From positions 1-8,069 of the forward strand of contig JALLOL010000109.1 in the NCBI GenBank assembly GCA_027717875.1: a DNA stretch of 8,069 nt, written 5' to 3'. The stretch comes from Acidobacteria bacterium AH-259-L09 (GTDB lineage: Bacteria; Acidobacteriota; UBA6911; RPQK01). Positions 1-7,142 of this stretch are shown here, piece after piece (position 1 is the stretch's first letter; each line of letters begins with the position of its first letter). The notes under the pieces were generated by a model that did not search any database, was not told where the DNA came from, and was given only the letters and a program-made list of their open reading frames with translations. Made by a program: the position numbers and the translations under genes.

Positions 1-248
1 AACCCAAGAGCCAAAAGGATTGTGCCGATGATTCCCAGGATCATTCCAGCTTTGGCAATCCCTTTGTCTGCTTGGGGAGATTGACCGCTGCGAATGGCCT
101 TCAGCTCTTGACATCCAACGTACCAGGCTACAGGAGAAAAAAATTGACAAACGAGGAGTCCCAAGATGCCCATGATGAGCGCAGCCGTGCTGCGGCCGTG
201 GGGCTTTCCAGACCCCTGATCTTCCCTTGAATCCGATCCAGTCGTCAT
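1..248 (-). CDS. DUF4190-type small membrane protein, C-terminus cut by window edge
   Basis: Reading the minus strand from ATG at 248 gives 82 codons, open to the window edge. The N-terminus is polar (about 20 residues, rich in S, D, G). A hydrophobic helix follows (about 23-41: AALIMGILGLLVCQFFSPVA), then WYVGCQELKAIRSG, then a second glycine-rich hydrophobic stretch ending AGMILGIIGTILLALG. This two-helix pattern, with an Ala/Leu-x-x-Ile-Arg-x-Gly loop and a G-x-A-x-A-G-M-I-L-G-I-I-G second helix, is that of DUF4190 proteins, small inner-membrane proteins of unknown role. The start has no clear Shine-Dalgarno sequence; GAGACG about 14 nt upstream is weak, and an in-frame TTG lies 12 codons further up. 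The gene begins 32 nt after the peptidase stop codon, so read-through from that gene is plausible. The function is unknown; the family assignment is by pattern recall. Confidence 0.75.
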   Translation of the reverse strand, partial: MTTGSDSREDQGSGKPHGRSTAALIMGILGLLVCQFFSPVAWYVGCQELKAIRSGQSPQADKGIAKAGMILGIIGTILLALG

Positions 249-280
249 TGTGACTGCGCGTCTCGAAAAAAAAGTGCGAA

Positions 281-2998
281 TCAATGCGCCGGTCCGAAAA
301 AGACCGCGTTCAGGAAAACCAAGTTGAGCCCATCGCAAAACGCCCGATAATTTGGGTCTTCCGCGAAGGCCACCACGTGTCCTCGTCCATGGGCCTGGTG
401 CATCAGATAAGCCTTCTGAGCCATCTGCTTTTGGGCATCCTGCCAGGTAAAGCCACTGAGAAGCACTTTGTCCTCTTCCATGTAAAGACCCACATTGCGG
501 CCCTTGTCCAGCTTGATGGGTGTAAAGATGTTGCGACTTTTAACCAGAACCTGGGTATCCCCGTCGTATCCAAAGGCCAACCAGTGCTCTGTATCCAGAC
601 TCACGCGCATGATCGCACCGGGTGTGTTGGCCGGGAGTTCTTTTTCCGGCTGGATTGTCTTGTCGAGATCAAAACTTTGAGGAGGCGCTTGACTGGGCTC
701 CGAGGTCTTTGCGCTCTCCCCTTCCGAGTCGAGCCTGGAAATTCCCTTCTCCGGTTTCCCACCTCTAAATTCCCGACTTGTGTCCAGTAGACCCACTTTC
801 TCACCCGTTAACCACTGCGTCGCATTGCCGATGGCCACGAGTGTTCCACCCCCTTTCACCCATTCTTTAATTTGCTGCGCACCTTCCTCACCGAGCGCGT
901 CTTGGTAACCTCCAAAAGAGTCAGACGCATCCGGCAAGATCAAGACGTTGTATTTGCTCAAATCAGCCCGGCGAAGCTGCCGCGTATGAATAATCGTGAC
1001 GGGGTATCCGTAAACTTGCTCCAACAGATAGCGGGCTGCACCGGCGGAATAAGGACTCGTTGGAAGGTGATAGGCTAGGGCTAGGCTTGGCTTCTTCACG
1101 TATAGAACTTGGCTACTGCCCAGGCTGATTCCCTTCTCCACCCAAGAGATGTTGGTAGGGTAGACATCCACACCTGCTGCGGCCGCCACTTTCGAGAGTC
1201 GCTCGTGTAGATCGTCAGGATTGTCTCTCACCTTGATAATCAATGAGCCGGCCGGAAATTCGATCTTGTTCAAGGTGAACGACTTGTCGGCGCAATAAAC
1301 TCTCACTCCCTCTCGCAGAAGCGCGCTCAAGGCCTTGCCTGCCGAGTTTGTACCCCAGGGGATCAAGTAGGCTACACTCCCTTTGTCCCCGTGAATCCCA
1401 CCCTGTGCAGTTGGAGGATCCTGAAGGACCTCAAACTCACCCTGGGACACTTCTTCGGCCCTATAACAGTCCACATCGTAAAGTAGGGGCAGGGACCAGC
1501 CGGTGATATCGTAAATCTGATCACCTAAACGCTTTTCGTAACGACGCAGCTGCTCTTGGATGAATCCCTCTTCCATCTGAGCGTGTTTCACCAAAAGAGT
1601 GTTAGCCAGGTTTTTGGCGGGCTGGGCCAAAGAGACGATAAACGTCCCAGCAGAAAATTGCTGAGACTGGAGCCCTTCATTGTAGTAGTCGCGCACCTTT
1701 GAATTGGTAAACGGGGCCCTTGCCTGCTTCACCTCAATTCCCTGCCGCATCAAGAGGGAGACCAACTTACGAGCCCGGTTCGGATCACGGCCGACCGGGA
1801 TGATGTATTCTTTAACCTTTGCCTTTGCTCCTCCCTCAATGGCCGAGAGACGGTAATCGTAAAAATAGCGCAGTAGAGATTTACGGTTGTCCGCCGCGGT
1901 CTGTGCGGTCGCCAGCGAGGAGATAAAGTGATGCCGGATGGCCTCACGATAGTGCAGGAGAGTCTCATCTTGGCGGCGCACCACAAGCCCATCGGCTGAG
2001 GCCTGTTCAAAGGTCATCGCGACGGACCCTTGAAACATGGGCCAGGCGTCTCCATATCCAGGATAAAACGCGTCATACACTTCCCTGGTGAAGTAATCAA
2101 ACTGCAGGCGATCAAACCATTTCGCATGATCTTGTCCAAATTTGCGGAGCCACTCAATTTGAGAATCGGCGAGATCCGGATTAAAAGGCAGGGCGGGAGG
2201 TGGAAAGTAGTAGGTCGAATTAAAACCCATTTCGTGAAGATCCACAAAAACCTGAGGAAACCACTCCAGAAAGGCTTTTACACGACCTTGTGTCTCCGGT
2301 TGGGTCAGCGCGAACCAGTCACGGTTCAAGTCGAAGAGATAATGATTCATGCGGCCACTGGGCCACGTTTCGTTGTGCTCAGCTGCTTGAGGATCAGGAT
2401 CGGGCCAGCGCCCTCGAATCTGCCGGTAGTAGTGAACGAAGCGGTCTCGCCCGTCTGGGTTCTGCAGAGGATCGATGATGACAACGCTGTCTTTAAGTAC
2501 TTTTTCGGCCAGGGCATTGTTTTTCGCGGCTATCAAATGATATGCCGTGAGCAGCCCTGCGTCCGTGCTCGAAGTTTCATTTCCGTGAATCCCGTAGGCT
2601 AACCAGATCACTGCGGGAAGAGAGGATATTAATCTCTGGGCTTGTCTCTCAGGAAGCCTTCGTGGATCGGCCAGATTCCTCAGACCCTCTTTTATTTTGT
2701 CCAGCCGAGCCAGGTTTTGCTCCGACGAGACAACGAGGTAGTAAAGCGATCTACCCTCCCACGTCTCACCATATCTCACTAGTTTAACTTTTGGCGAAGC
2801 CTCCGCCAGTGCCTGAATATAACGTTGCATTTCTCCATGCGTGGTAATCCTCTTACCCCAACTGTGTCCCACAATCTCTTGAAGCCTTGGAACCGCCGGT
2901 TCGTAAGATGCACCGGGATAGAACTCAAATTCTTGAGAAAGTGCTTGCGTTTGCACAAACAAGAAGCACAGAAATCCAAAAAGAGACCTCTTACTCAT
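281..2998 (-). CDS. Exported M14-family zinc carboxypeptidase, large form with C-terminal extension
   Basis: This is a 905-aa protein. An upstream ATG at 3166 would add 56 residues of Arg/Cys-rich sequence unlike a signal peptide. I prefer ATG at 2998, preceded by AGGAAG with 5-nt spacing and followed by a signal peptide (MSKRSLFGFLCFLFVQTQAL, cleavage near ALSQ). ATG at 3001 is adjacent and closer to the Shine-Dalgarno. The M14 domain spans about residues 35-370. It has the zinc motif H138-G-N-E141, NPDGR at 180-184, DLNRD with N225-R226 (matching Asn144-Arg145 of carboxypeptidase A), third zinc ligand H255 in DLHEMG, and a likely catalytic Glu331 in MTFEQ. All key residues are present, so an active metallopeptidase cleaving peptides outside the cytoplasm is expected; substrate unknown. 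Residues about 640-730 and 795-900 resemble a glutamine-amidotransferase-like alpha/beta fold (NVLILPD, then VKGGGTLVAIGNAT), split by a polar low-complexity stretch at 745-790. Such tails are common in large bacterial M14 proteins and are presumably non-catalytic here. Confidence 0.9.
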   Translation of the reverse strand: MSKRSLFGFLCFLFVQTQALSQEFEFYPGASYEPAVPRLQEIVGHSWGKRITTHGEMQRYIQALAEASPKVKLVRYGETWEGRSLYYLVVSSEQNLARLDKIKEGLRNLADPRRLPERQAQRLISSLPAVIWLAYGIHGNETSSTDAGLLTAYHLIAAKNNALAEKVLKDSVVIIDPLQNPDGRDRFVHYYRQIRGRWPDPDPQAAEHNETWPSGRMNHYLFDLNRDWFALTQPETQGRVKAFLEWFPQVFVDLHEMGFNSTYYFPPPALPFNPDLADSQIEWLRKFGQDHAKWFDRLQFDYFTREVYDAFYPGYGDAWPMFQGSVAMTFEQASADGLVVRRQDETLLHYREAIRHHFISSLATAQTAADNRKSLLRYFYDYRLSAIEGGAKAKVKEYIIPVGRDPNRARKLVSLLMRQGIEVKQARAPFTNSKVRDYYNEGLQSQQFSAGTFIVSLAQPAKNLANTLLVKHAQMEEGFIQEQLRRYEKRLGDQIYDITGWSLPLLYDVDCYRAEEVSQGEFEVLQDPPTAQGGIHGDKGSVAYLIPWGTNSAGKALSALLREGVRVYCADKSFTLNKIEFPAGSLIIKVRDNPDDLHERLSKVAAAAGVDVYPTNISWVEKGISLGSSQVLYVKKPSLALAYHLPTSPYSAGAARYLLEQVYGYPVTIIHTRQLRRADLSKYNVLILPDASDSFGGYQDALGEEGAQQIKEWVKGGGTLVAIGNATQWLTGEKVGLLDTSREFRGGKPEKGISRLDSEGESAKTSEPSQAPPQSFDLDKTIQPEKELPANTPGAIMRVSLDTEHWLAFGYDGDTQVLVKSRNIFTPIKLDKGRNVGLYMEEDKVLLSGFTWQDAQKQMAQKAYLMHQAHGRGHVVAFAEDPNYRAFCDGLNLVFLNAVFFGPAH

Positions 2999-3051
2999 CA
3001 TAACTTCCTGAAAGTTCTCGCAAGCGATCTGCCAACCGCAACGTGTGCCGA

Positions 3052-3080
3052 AGTCTAGTCGGTTGTACAGGGCTTTGCAA
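3052..3080 (-). promoter_or_regulatory. Candidate sigma70-like promoter for the M14 peptidase
   Basis: On the minus strand TTGCAA (3075-3080) and TAGACT (3052-3057) are separated by 17 nt; each matches the consensus at four of six positions. The box lies about 50 nt upstream of the preferred start at 2998. If it is real, it would exclude the longer start at 3166, which lies upstream of it. It is a weak match and was found by eye only. Confidence 0.25.
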
Positions 3081-3267
3081 GGAGAAGAATCACACCTTGG
3101 CCCGCATTTCTCCCACCGGCTCGTCACCAAGCGACGGCTAAGACGGGTCTCTCTGGGACGTTCCAAAATATGATCAGGAGGTTTCAGAGCAAGTGCTCAA
3201 GAGACGCAACGTGGCTGATGCGAGACTAAATCGGTCTGACCTCGAACTCCCCCATTGCGGGTTGACC

Positions 3268-3669
3268 TCAACTAGCCGCTCGTTGCTCTTGAGAGTGAGT
3301 CTTGCCAATTGCACAGGCTGCTGGCGGATTCAAGATCCTTACCCACCTGCGCAGTGATAATCCGTTGACCATTGCGGTCTTCCCTGCACTTCGGGTCTGA
3401 ATTTGAAGCCATTCCCGAAAGCTCCCCGCATCAATCTGAAGGATCTCACAGACCCAGTCTAAGCTTCCGGGGCAGTCCTCTTGGCAGAAGAACCACTCCA
3501 GAGCATCCTTGCGCCAGCTCTCATTCCTCGAATTTCTTGGTGAGGCGAAGGCGTCCCGAAAGGCCTGACGCAGAATTGCCAAAGCTAAATTTTTCACGGA
3601 TGAGTCTGGACCCTTTACGGATGGATACAATCCGTAAGTCACTAAGTCGAGCTCTTTCACAATATTCAT
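3268..3669 (-). CDS. Small uncharacterised protein, 133 aa
   Basis: The first ATG at 3669 directly abuts AGGAG with no spacer, too close for good initiation. A GTG three codons later (3660) sits 9 nt after the same AGGAG and is a credible alternative start. The protein has no signal peptide or membrane segment. Residues about 25-42 form a predicted amphipathic helix (LALAILRQAFRDA). A Trp-rich centre follows (KDALEWFFCQED at 55-66, then SLDWVCEILQIDAGSFREWL at 69-88). The pattern 'ALxWFF … W-V-C-E-x-L-x-I-D' recalls small uncharacterised proteins, some with helix-turn-helix-like C-termini (W-x-C-E-x-L-G-L-D-x-x-x-L-R), seen in several phyla; I cannot name a family. The tail after about 95 has SLRRWVRIL and then low-complexity sequence. 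It is transcribed in the same direction as the peptidase but 269 nt upstream. DNA-binding is a guess. Confidence 0.6.
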   Translation of the reverse strand: MNIVKELDLVTYGLYPSVKGPDSSVKNLALAILRQAFRDAFASPRNSRNESWRKDALEWFFCQEDCPGSLDWVCEILQIDAGSFREWLQIQTRSAGKTAMVNGLSLRRWVRILNPPAACAIGKTHSQEQRAAS

Positions 3670-3902
3670 CTCCTCTTCGCTACAAAAATGATGAATCCTG
3701 TGGTGGGTTTGCTTAGCAAGCGCTCCACCGTCTTAAGTGCTTAGCAACACGCGTGCCAATCCTAAAGAAGATGCAGGCGAATAATGCATAAGAAGGGTTA
3801 TAAGCTACTGTTATTAAATGAGTTATCTCCTATATCACAAATTAGTTCACAAACCGCTGAATTCAGATTCTTCCCGGCGGACCTGACCACAACAGCCTCG
3901 CC

Positions 3903-3924
3903 GGTGTCAAGCTCTGTTGACACC
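3903..3924. repeat. Perfect 8-bp inverted repeat, GGTGTCAA-N6-TTGACACC
   Basis: GGTGTCAA (3903-3910) and TTGACACC (3917-3924) are perfect inverted copies separated by GCTCTG. The 22-nt symmetric site could be an operator for a dimeric regulator or a short hairpin. It is followed by only three T, so it is a poor rho-independent terminator. It lies 234 nt upstream of the 133-aa gene start and about 360 nt upstream of the PHP gene start, so no target gene is obvious. Confidence 0.6.
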
Positions 3925-4008
3925 TTTGCCGGTCCATTTCAAGAACTCTCCTAGCCGGGATTATTCATAGGTTCTCGTCACGAAGCGGCGAAAGCGCCGA
4001 GCTAGCAG

Positions 4009-4029
4009 GGGCGAGCCGGTGGCTCGCCC
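4009..4029. repeat. Perfect 9-bp GC-rich hairpin
   Basis: GGGCGAGCC (4009-4017) and GGCTCGCCC (4021-4029) form a perfect 9-bp stem with a GGT loop. Just left of it, CGGCG-AAAG-CGCCG (3986-3999) forms a second, 5-bp hairpin. No T-tract follows on either strand. Compact GC-rich double palindromes between genes are typical of REP-like dispersed repeats, but whether this one recurs in the genome cannot be seen here. Confidence 0.55.
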
Positions 4030-4214
4030 GATCTGTAACCTCACGTTGACATTGCTTCGGAAGAATCAGAGTACGCTCAGTTTGGCAGATGGTTCGCGGC
4101 AAAGTCTATAACTTTTTGACTAGTCCTGAGTTATGGCATTTCAATTGCCTCACCTGAGAAGAGCGGCACGGCACGTGCATGCGAACACCAAATGCGGGCA
4201 CTGGTGGTATCGGT

Positions 4215-4237
4215 GGTTCCCAATGCAGAAGGGAACC
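4215..4237. repeat. 7-bp inverted repeat upstream of the PHP gene
   Basis: GGTTCCC (4215-4221) and GGGAACC (4231-4237) are perfect inverted copies around a 9-nt loop, ending 43 nt before the PHP start codon. It could be a leader hairpin or an operator half-site pair. Short repeats of this size also occur by chance, so the call is weak. Confidence 0.3.
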
Positions 4238-4280
4238 CTCATTTGGAGGGGAGAATTACCGGAGAGTTTGAGAAAAAGCA

Positions 4281-4991
4281 ATGAAAAGGTGGCTGAAAGC
4301 AGAACTACACGCTCACACTGCAGACGATCCGGCGGACGGAAACTGGATCATTTTCCATTCTGCCGAGAAGCTGATCGATAGAGCCGGCGAGCTGGGATTT
4401 GACGTTCTTTCCGTCACCAACCACGATCAGATGCTGTTTTCCCCTTCCCTGCGCGAATACGCCAAACAGCGCGGGGTTCTGTTGGTTCCGGGGGTGGAAG
4501 CCACGCTCGCAGGCAAGCACGTCCTTCTTTACAACTTTCCAAACTACGACTCTTACTGGGACAACCCACAGATAGTCGCCAGGCATAAGGGCCCGGAACA
4601 ACTTGTCATTGCTCCACACCCCTTCTTCCCAAGTTCGACTTCCCTGGGAAACCAACTTTTCGAATGGCTCCATTTCTTGGATGGCATCGAGTACAACCAC
4701 TTCTATCTTTCCTGGCTAAATTTTAATCGAAGAGCAGAAGAGGCGGCACAGCGGTTCAATCTACCCCTGGTCGGCAACTCCGACGTGCATCACCTTTTCC
4801 AGTTAGGCCGCACCTATACGCTGGTTTACGCGGAAAAAGAGATCAGCTCAGTTGTGGAAGCCATCAAGCTGGGAAACATCGGCGTAATCACGCACCCGGT
4901 TAGTCCCCTCTTCGTTGCCAACTGGTTTGCTCGCGCCGCCATCTCCCGGCCGAGATACGCAATGCGAGTGGCACTGTCGCTTTTGCCGTAA
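4281..4991 (+). CDS. PHP-domain metal-dependent phosphoesterase-like protein
   Basis: This 236-aa soluble protein begins at the first ATG after an in-frame TGA at 4269; the Shine-Dalgarno is poor (GAGAAAAAG just upstream). The PHP metal-binding pattern is complete: ELHAHT with H10 and H12, TNHD with H48 and D49, GVEAT with E73, H80, APHPF with H113, and GNSDVH with D168 and H170. PHP proteins bind up to three metals and hydrolyse phosphate esters or related bonds. Stand-alone members of this size are mostly of unknown substrate and resemble the YciV/TrpH-like 3',5'-nucleotide phosphatase group; the polymerase-associated and histidinol-phosphatase versions are larger. Residues after about 205 (VSPLFVANWFARAAISRPRY) leave the domain and form a short basic tail. 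No neighbour is on the same strand, so it appears monocistronic. The family call is firm; the substrate is not known. Confidence 0.88.
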   Translation: MKRWLKAELHAHTADDPADGNWIIFHSAEKLIDRAGELGFDVLSVTNHDQMLFSPSLREYAKQRGVLLVPGVEATLAGKHVLLYNFPNYDSYWDNPQIVARHKGPEQLVIAPHPFFPSSTSLGNQLFEWLHFLDGIEYNHFYLSWLNFNRRAEEAAQRFNLPLVGNSDVHHLFQLGRTYTLVYAEKEISSVVEAIKLGNIGVITHPVSPLFVANWFARAAISRPRYAMRVALSLLP

Positions 4992-5168
4992 AGTCCACTC
5001 GATACTTTCTCCGCTTCCCTTTCCATTGACGCGCTGAGCCTCCTACACTCCCATCCGTGGCCCGAATGGGCAGGGAAAAGTTTTCTACCTCAAGAGGCGA
5101 AAGTCCAGTGCTCTTCGCTATCTCACTGACCTTCTGTAAGCAGAGTGAGCCTAACCTATTGAAAACAT

Positions 5169-5213
5169 TGGTGGGCCGTGCTGGAATCGAACCAGCGACC
5201 CCCTGCTTAAAAG
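5169..5213 (-). tRNA. tRNA-Lys(TTT) 3' half: likely attachment-site remnant
   Basis: The minus strand reads the anticodon loop CTTTTAA, the 3' anticodon-stem strand GCAGG, variable loop GGGTC, T stem GCTGG with loop TTCGATT and CCAGC, the acceptor 3' strand ACGGCCC, then ACCA. All structural elements of a tRNA 3' half are present, with encoded CCA. The loop fits anticodon TTT (Lys). The 5' half is missing: DNA to the right of 5213 does not pair with the anticodon stem and contains no D arm. It is therefore not a functional tRNA gene. A break at the 5' edge of the anticodon loop is a known crossover point for elements integrating into tRNA genes, which duplicate the 3' part at one end. The plus strand of such tRNA ends encodes the spurious peptide GRAGIEPATPCLK, seen here in frame. 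Confidence 0.85.
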
Positions 5214-5312
5214 TTGTATTCAGAAACTTCCCTATCTGCTGATTTCGTTGAGTTTATTGGACTTATGAAGATGGCGTCACCTTGCACAGTGCGGAATAAC
5301 GTGGAAGAATCG

Positions 5313-5386
5313 CGCAACTGGCGCAACCTATACGCAACCTCAAAGAGCGGAAGAAAAACGCACTTTCTGCACCCTATACGCACCCT
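5313..5386. repeat. Repeated CGCAACC/CGCACCC motifs between the att remnant and the recombinase
   Basis: GCAACCTATACGCAACCT (5323-5340) recurs as GCACCCTATACGCACCCT (5369-5386), 16 of 18 bases alike. Each copy is itself two GCAMCCT boxes 11 bp apart, one helical turn. A further CGCAACT box sits at 5313-5319 and CGCACT at 5359-5364. Spaced copies of this kind next to an att site can be arm-type or excision-factor binding sites; that role is inferred. Confidence 0.5.
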
Positions 5387-5396
5387 GAGTTGCCAC

Positions 5397-7142
5397 TCAG
5401 CACAGAGAAAATCTCTTTACCGGGAATCCTGTTCCGATTAAGGGACTTGCGCAGTTTTGTGGTAGGTAGAATGGATGGCACTTACTATGAGGTAAACATA
5501 TACGCTTCTCAGACATGTTTAGGGCAGCTTTTAGTGATCTTCCGAGTTTAACTTCCTTGGCTATATGTTGGATCAATTCGGCATTGAATTGTCCTTCCCA
5601 GGAGAGGGATAGTCGTAGGAACCTTCTTCCCTTTACCTTATAGTCGTGCCCTTCAACATTGTAAAAGACCCAGATTTTATCGTCTACGGATTGGAAAAAG
5701 GTTTCCAGCAGTTGGCGTTTCGCAGCGAAATCAATCTCGCTGACCTTCGAGTTGAGATACTGTCCTAGACGATCTTTCTTGATCTTCTTCAACAGCCCCT
5801 CAGCTCTCTTCCTCTTGGCCTGACCTTTTCTCCACTCTTTAATCTGAGATTGGACTCTTCTCAGTTCTGTATTCGTCGCTGCCAATTGTTGTTCAATTTC
5901 TTGGTCTTTCTTATCCAAAATATTTTTGTCATAGTTTCCATCCAAAAAGAGTTCAATGAGTCGCATTCTCCGCTCTTCATGCCGCTTCATTTCCCATTCC
6001 AATCTGTCCCGCTTTTTCAGGAGTTCTTTCAACTGTTGACTCTGGGATTCATATGAGAACATCTGATCAAGTAGAAAAGCTGGTTCTGAGAGGAAGCGGG
6101 TAATCTGTGAGAAGATCATCCTGTCAAGTTGTTTTGTGTAAATGTAGGGTAGCTTACAACGCCTTTTGTCCTTAGTCGTTCGTTCATGTTCAGGTGCTCG
6201 CCTGTTATGGCAGACGTAGTAACCATTCTGAAAGTACAAGCTCGATTGACAGTGGCCACACTTGAGAAGTCCTCTGAGTAGTAAATTTTCTTTGCTCGGC
6301 CTGCCGATTCTTTTGTTGGCATCCAATTGCTCTTGGATCTGTTGCCATTCCTCTTCGGAGATCAAAGGCGGGATCTTCACTTTGATCCATTCATGCCGAG
6401 GTTGGGTTTTATTAGCGTAGAGTTCACCTTTGTAAGCCGTATTCCTCAACATATAGTTCAAAGTACAATGCGCGAACTGTTTCCCGCGCTTCGTCTTGAT
6501 CCCACGATCATAAAGATCCTTGTGAATCTTTCTCAACGACCAGCTGTCCTTCAACAACTTTTCTTTTACCCACAAGAAGAGTTTTGACTCTTCAGGATGG
6601 AAGCTCCATTGTGCTGTTTCCTTCTCGTAGCGATAGCCAAACGGTATCCGTCCAATGGTCCACTTTCCTTTCCTCAATCCTTCCAGCTTGCCCCTCTTCG
6701 TCTTCCTGATAATTTCCGCTCTCTCTTCTGCCGATGCCCAAAACTTGAACTTTGCCATCAGACGGAATATCGGATTATTGAGGTCGAGAATCCCTTCGTG
6801 TGGAGAAATGAGCCGGACGTTGTTCTGCTTGAGAATCATCAGGATTCGGCCCTCTTCTTCGTCATTGTCCGTTCGAGTGACCCGATTATGCTCGACAACG
6901 AGAATGCCGTCGAAAAGTTGCTTTTGGGCATCTCCAAGCAACTGTTTGAAAGCGGGCCTCTCCTGGATTGTTTCCGCAGAGTAGCCGTCGTCCTTGTAAA
7001 GCTCATAAGCGTAGTCTTGTTGACTAGCATAATCGGTCAGCGTTGAGATCTGGCTGTCAATGGTTTGTTTTTCACGTTGGGCATCGCTGCTGACTCGACA
7101 GTAGATCGCTACTTTCCGGATCTTGCTCCGGTTATTGTTCAT
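5397..7142 (-). CDS. Large serine recombinase (site-specific integrase/resolvase family)
   Basis: This 581-aa protein has the layout of a large serine recombinase. The N-terminal resolvase domain (about 10-150) contains IYCRVSSDAQ with likely nucleophile Ser18 and Arg16, and VVEHNRVTR with Arg87 and Arg90; the Asp usual before the first Arg is Asn86. The recombinase domain (about 160-275) follows, with GRIPFGY, then a zinc ribbon with C295-x2-C298, C311 and C329. A Lys/Glu/Arg-rich coiled coil covers about 365-455. It catalyses DNA strand exchange through a 5'-phosphoserine link. The start is firm: AAGGAGG (7152-7158) lies 9 nt upstream, and the ATG overlaps the previous stop as ATGA, implying coupled translation. 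The last 30 or so residues (from about CLPHSKCHPF) look like read-out into element-end DNA. The position 184 nt from the tRNA remnant fits an integrase. Transposase-like or resolvase roles remain possible. Confidence 0.92.
   Translation of the reverse strand: MNNNRSKIRKVAIYCRVSSDAQREKQTIDSQISTLTDYASQQDYAYELYKDDGYSAETIQERPAFKQLLGDAQKQLFDGILVVEHNRVTRTDNDEEEGRILMILKQNNVRLISPHEGILDLNNPIFRLMAKFKFWASAEERAEIIRKTKRGKLEGLRKGKWTIGRIPFGYRYEKETAQWSFHPEESKLFLWVKEKLLKDSWSLRKIHKDLYDRGIKTKRGKQFAHCTLNYMLRNTAYKGELYANKTQPRHEWIKVKIPPLISEEEWQQIQEQLDANKRIGRPSKENLLLRGLLKCGHCQSSLYFQNGYYVCHNRRAPEHERTTKDKRRCKLPYIYTKQLDRMIFSQITRFLSEPAFLLDQMFSYESQSQQLKELLKKRDRLEWEMKRHEERRMRLIELFLDGNYDKNILDKKDQEIEQQLAATNTELRRVQSQIKEWRKGQAKRKRAEGLLKKIKKDRLGQYLNSKVSEIDFAAKRQLLETFFQSVDDKIWVFYNVEGHDYKVKGRRFLRLSLSWEGQFNAELIQHIAKEVKLGRSLKAALNMSEKRICLPHSKCHPFYLPQNCASPLIGTGFPVKRFSLC

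Larger units (their letters stand above)
3670..4280. other. Gene-poor stretch with several inverted repeats
   Basis: About 610 nt with no ORF I believe. A plus-strand ORF at 4133-4381 has no recognisable protein pattern and runs into the PHP gene in another frame, so I reject it. The stretch between 3775 and 3850 is A/T-rich and could hold promoters for the minus-strand 133-aa gene. Between 3874 and 4029 the DNA is full of short inverted repeats (listed separately). TTGACA (4046-4051) and TTGACT near 4117 occur upstream of the PHP gene, but I see no matching -10 box at 16-18 nt. Confidence 0.6.

Noticed and set aside
284..790. 168-codon plus-strand ORF opposite the M14 gene
   Set aside because: Shadow of the peptidase coding strand; no protein family pattern.
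2030..2602. 190-codon plus-strand ORF opposite the M14 gene
   Set aside because: Antisense to the M14 catalytic core, whose conserved residues explain the conservation of this DNA.
3002..3166. N-terminal extension of the M14 peptidase from ATG at 3166
   Set aside because: The 56 extra residues are Arg/Cys-rich with no signal character, and a good Shine-Dalgarno plus signal peptide fit the start at 2998.
4133..4381. 82-codon plus-strand ORF ahead of the PHP gene
   Set aside because: No recognisable protein pattern, no good ribosome binding site, and it overlaps the well-supported PHP gene in another frame by about 100 nt.
5057..5242. 61-codon plus-strand ORF ending GRAGIEPATPCLK…
   Set aside because: This peptide is the well-known translation artefact of the antisense strand of tRNA 3' ends; the DNA is the tRNA-Lys remnant.
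5169..5460. tRNA interrupted by a group I intron in the anticodon loop
   Set aside because: No 5' tRNA half (D arm, acceptor strand) is visible in the next few hundred bases to the right, and a recombinase gene is there instead.
6597..7046. 149-codon plus-strand ORF opposite the serine recombinase
   Set aside because: Shadow of the resolvase domain; the minus-strand reading has the complete catalytic motif.
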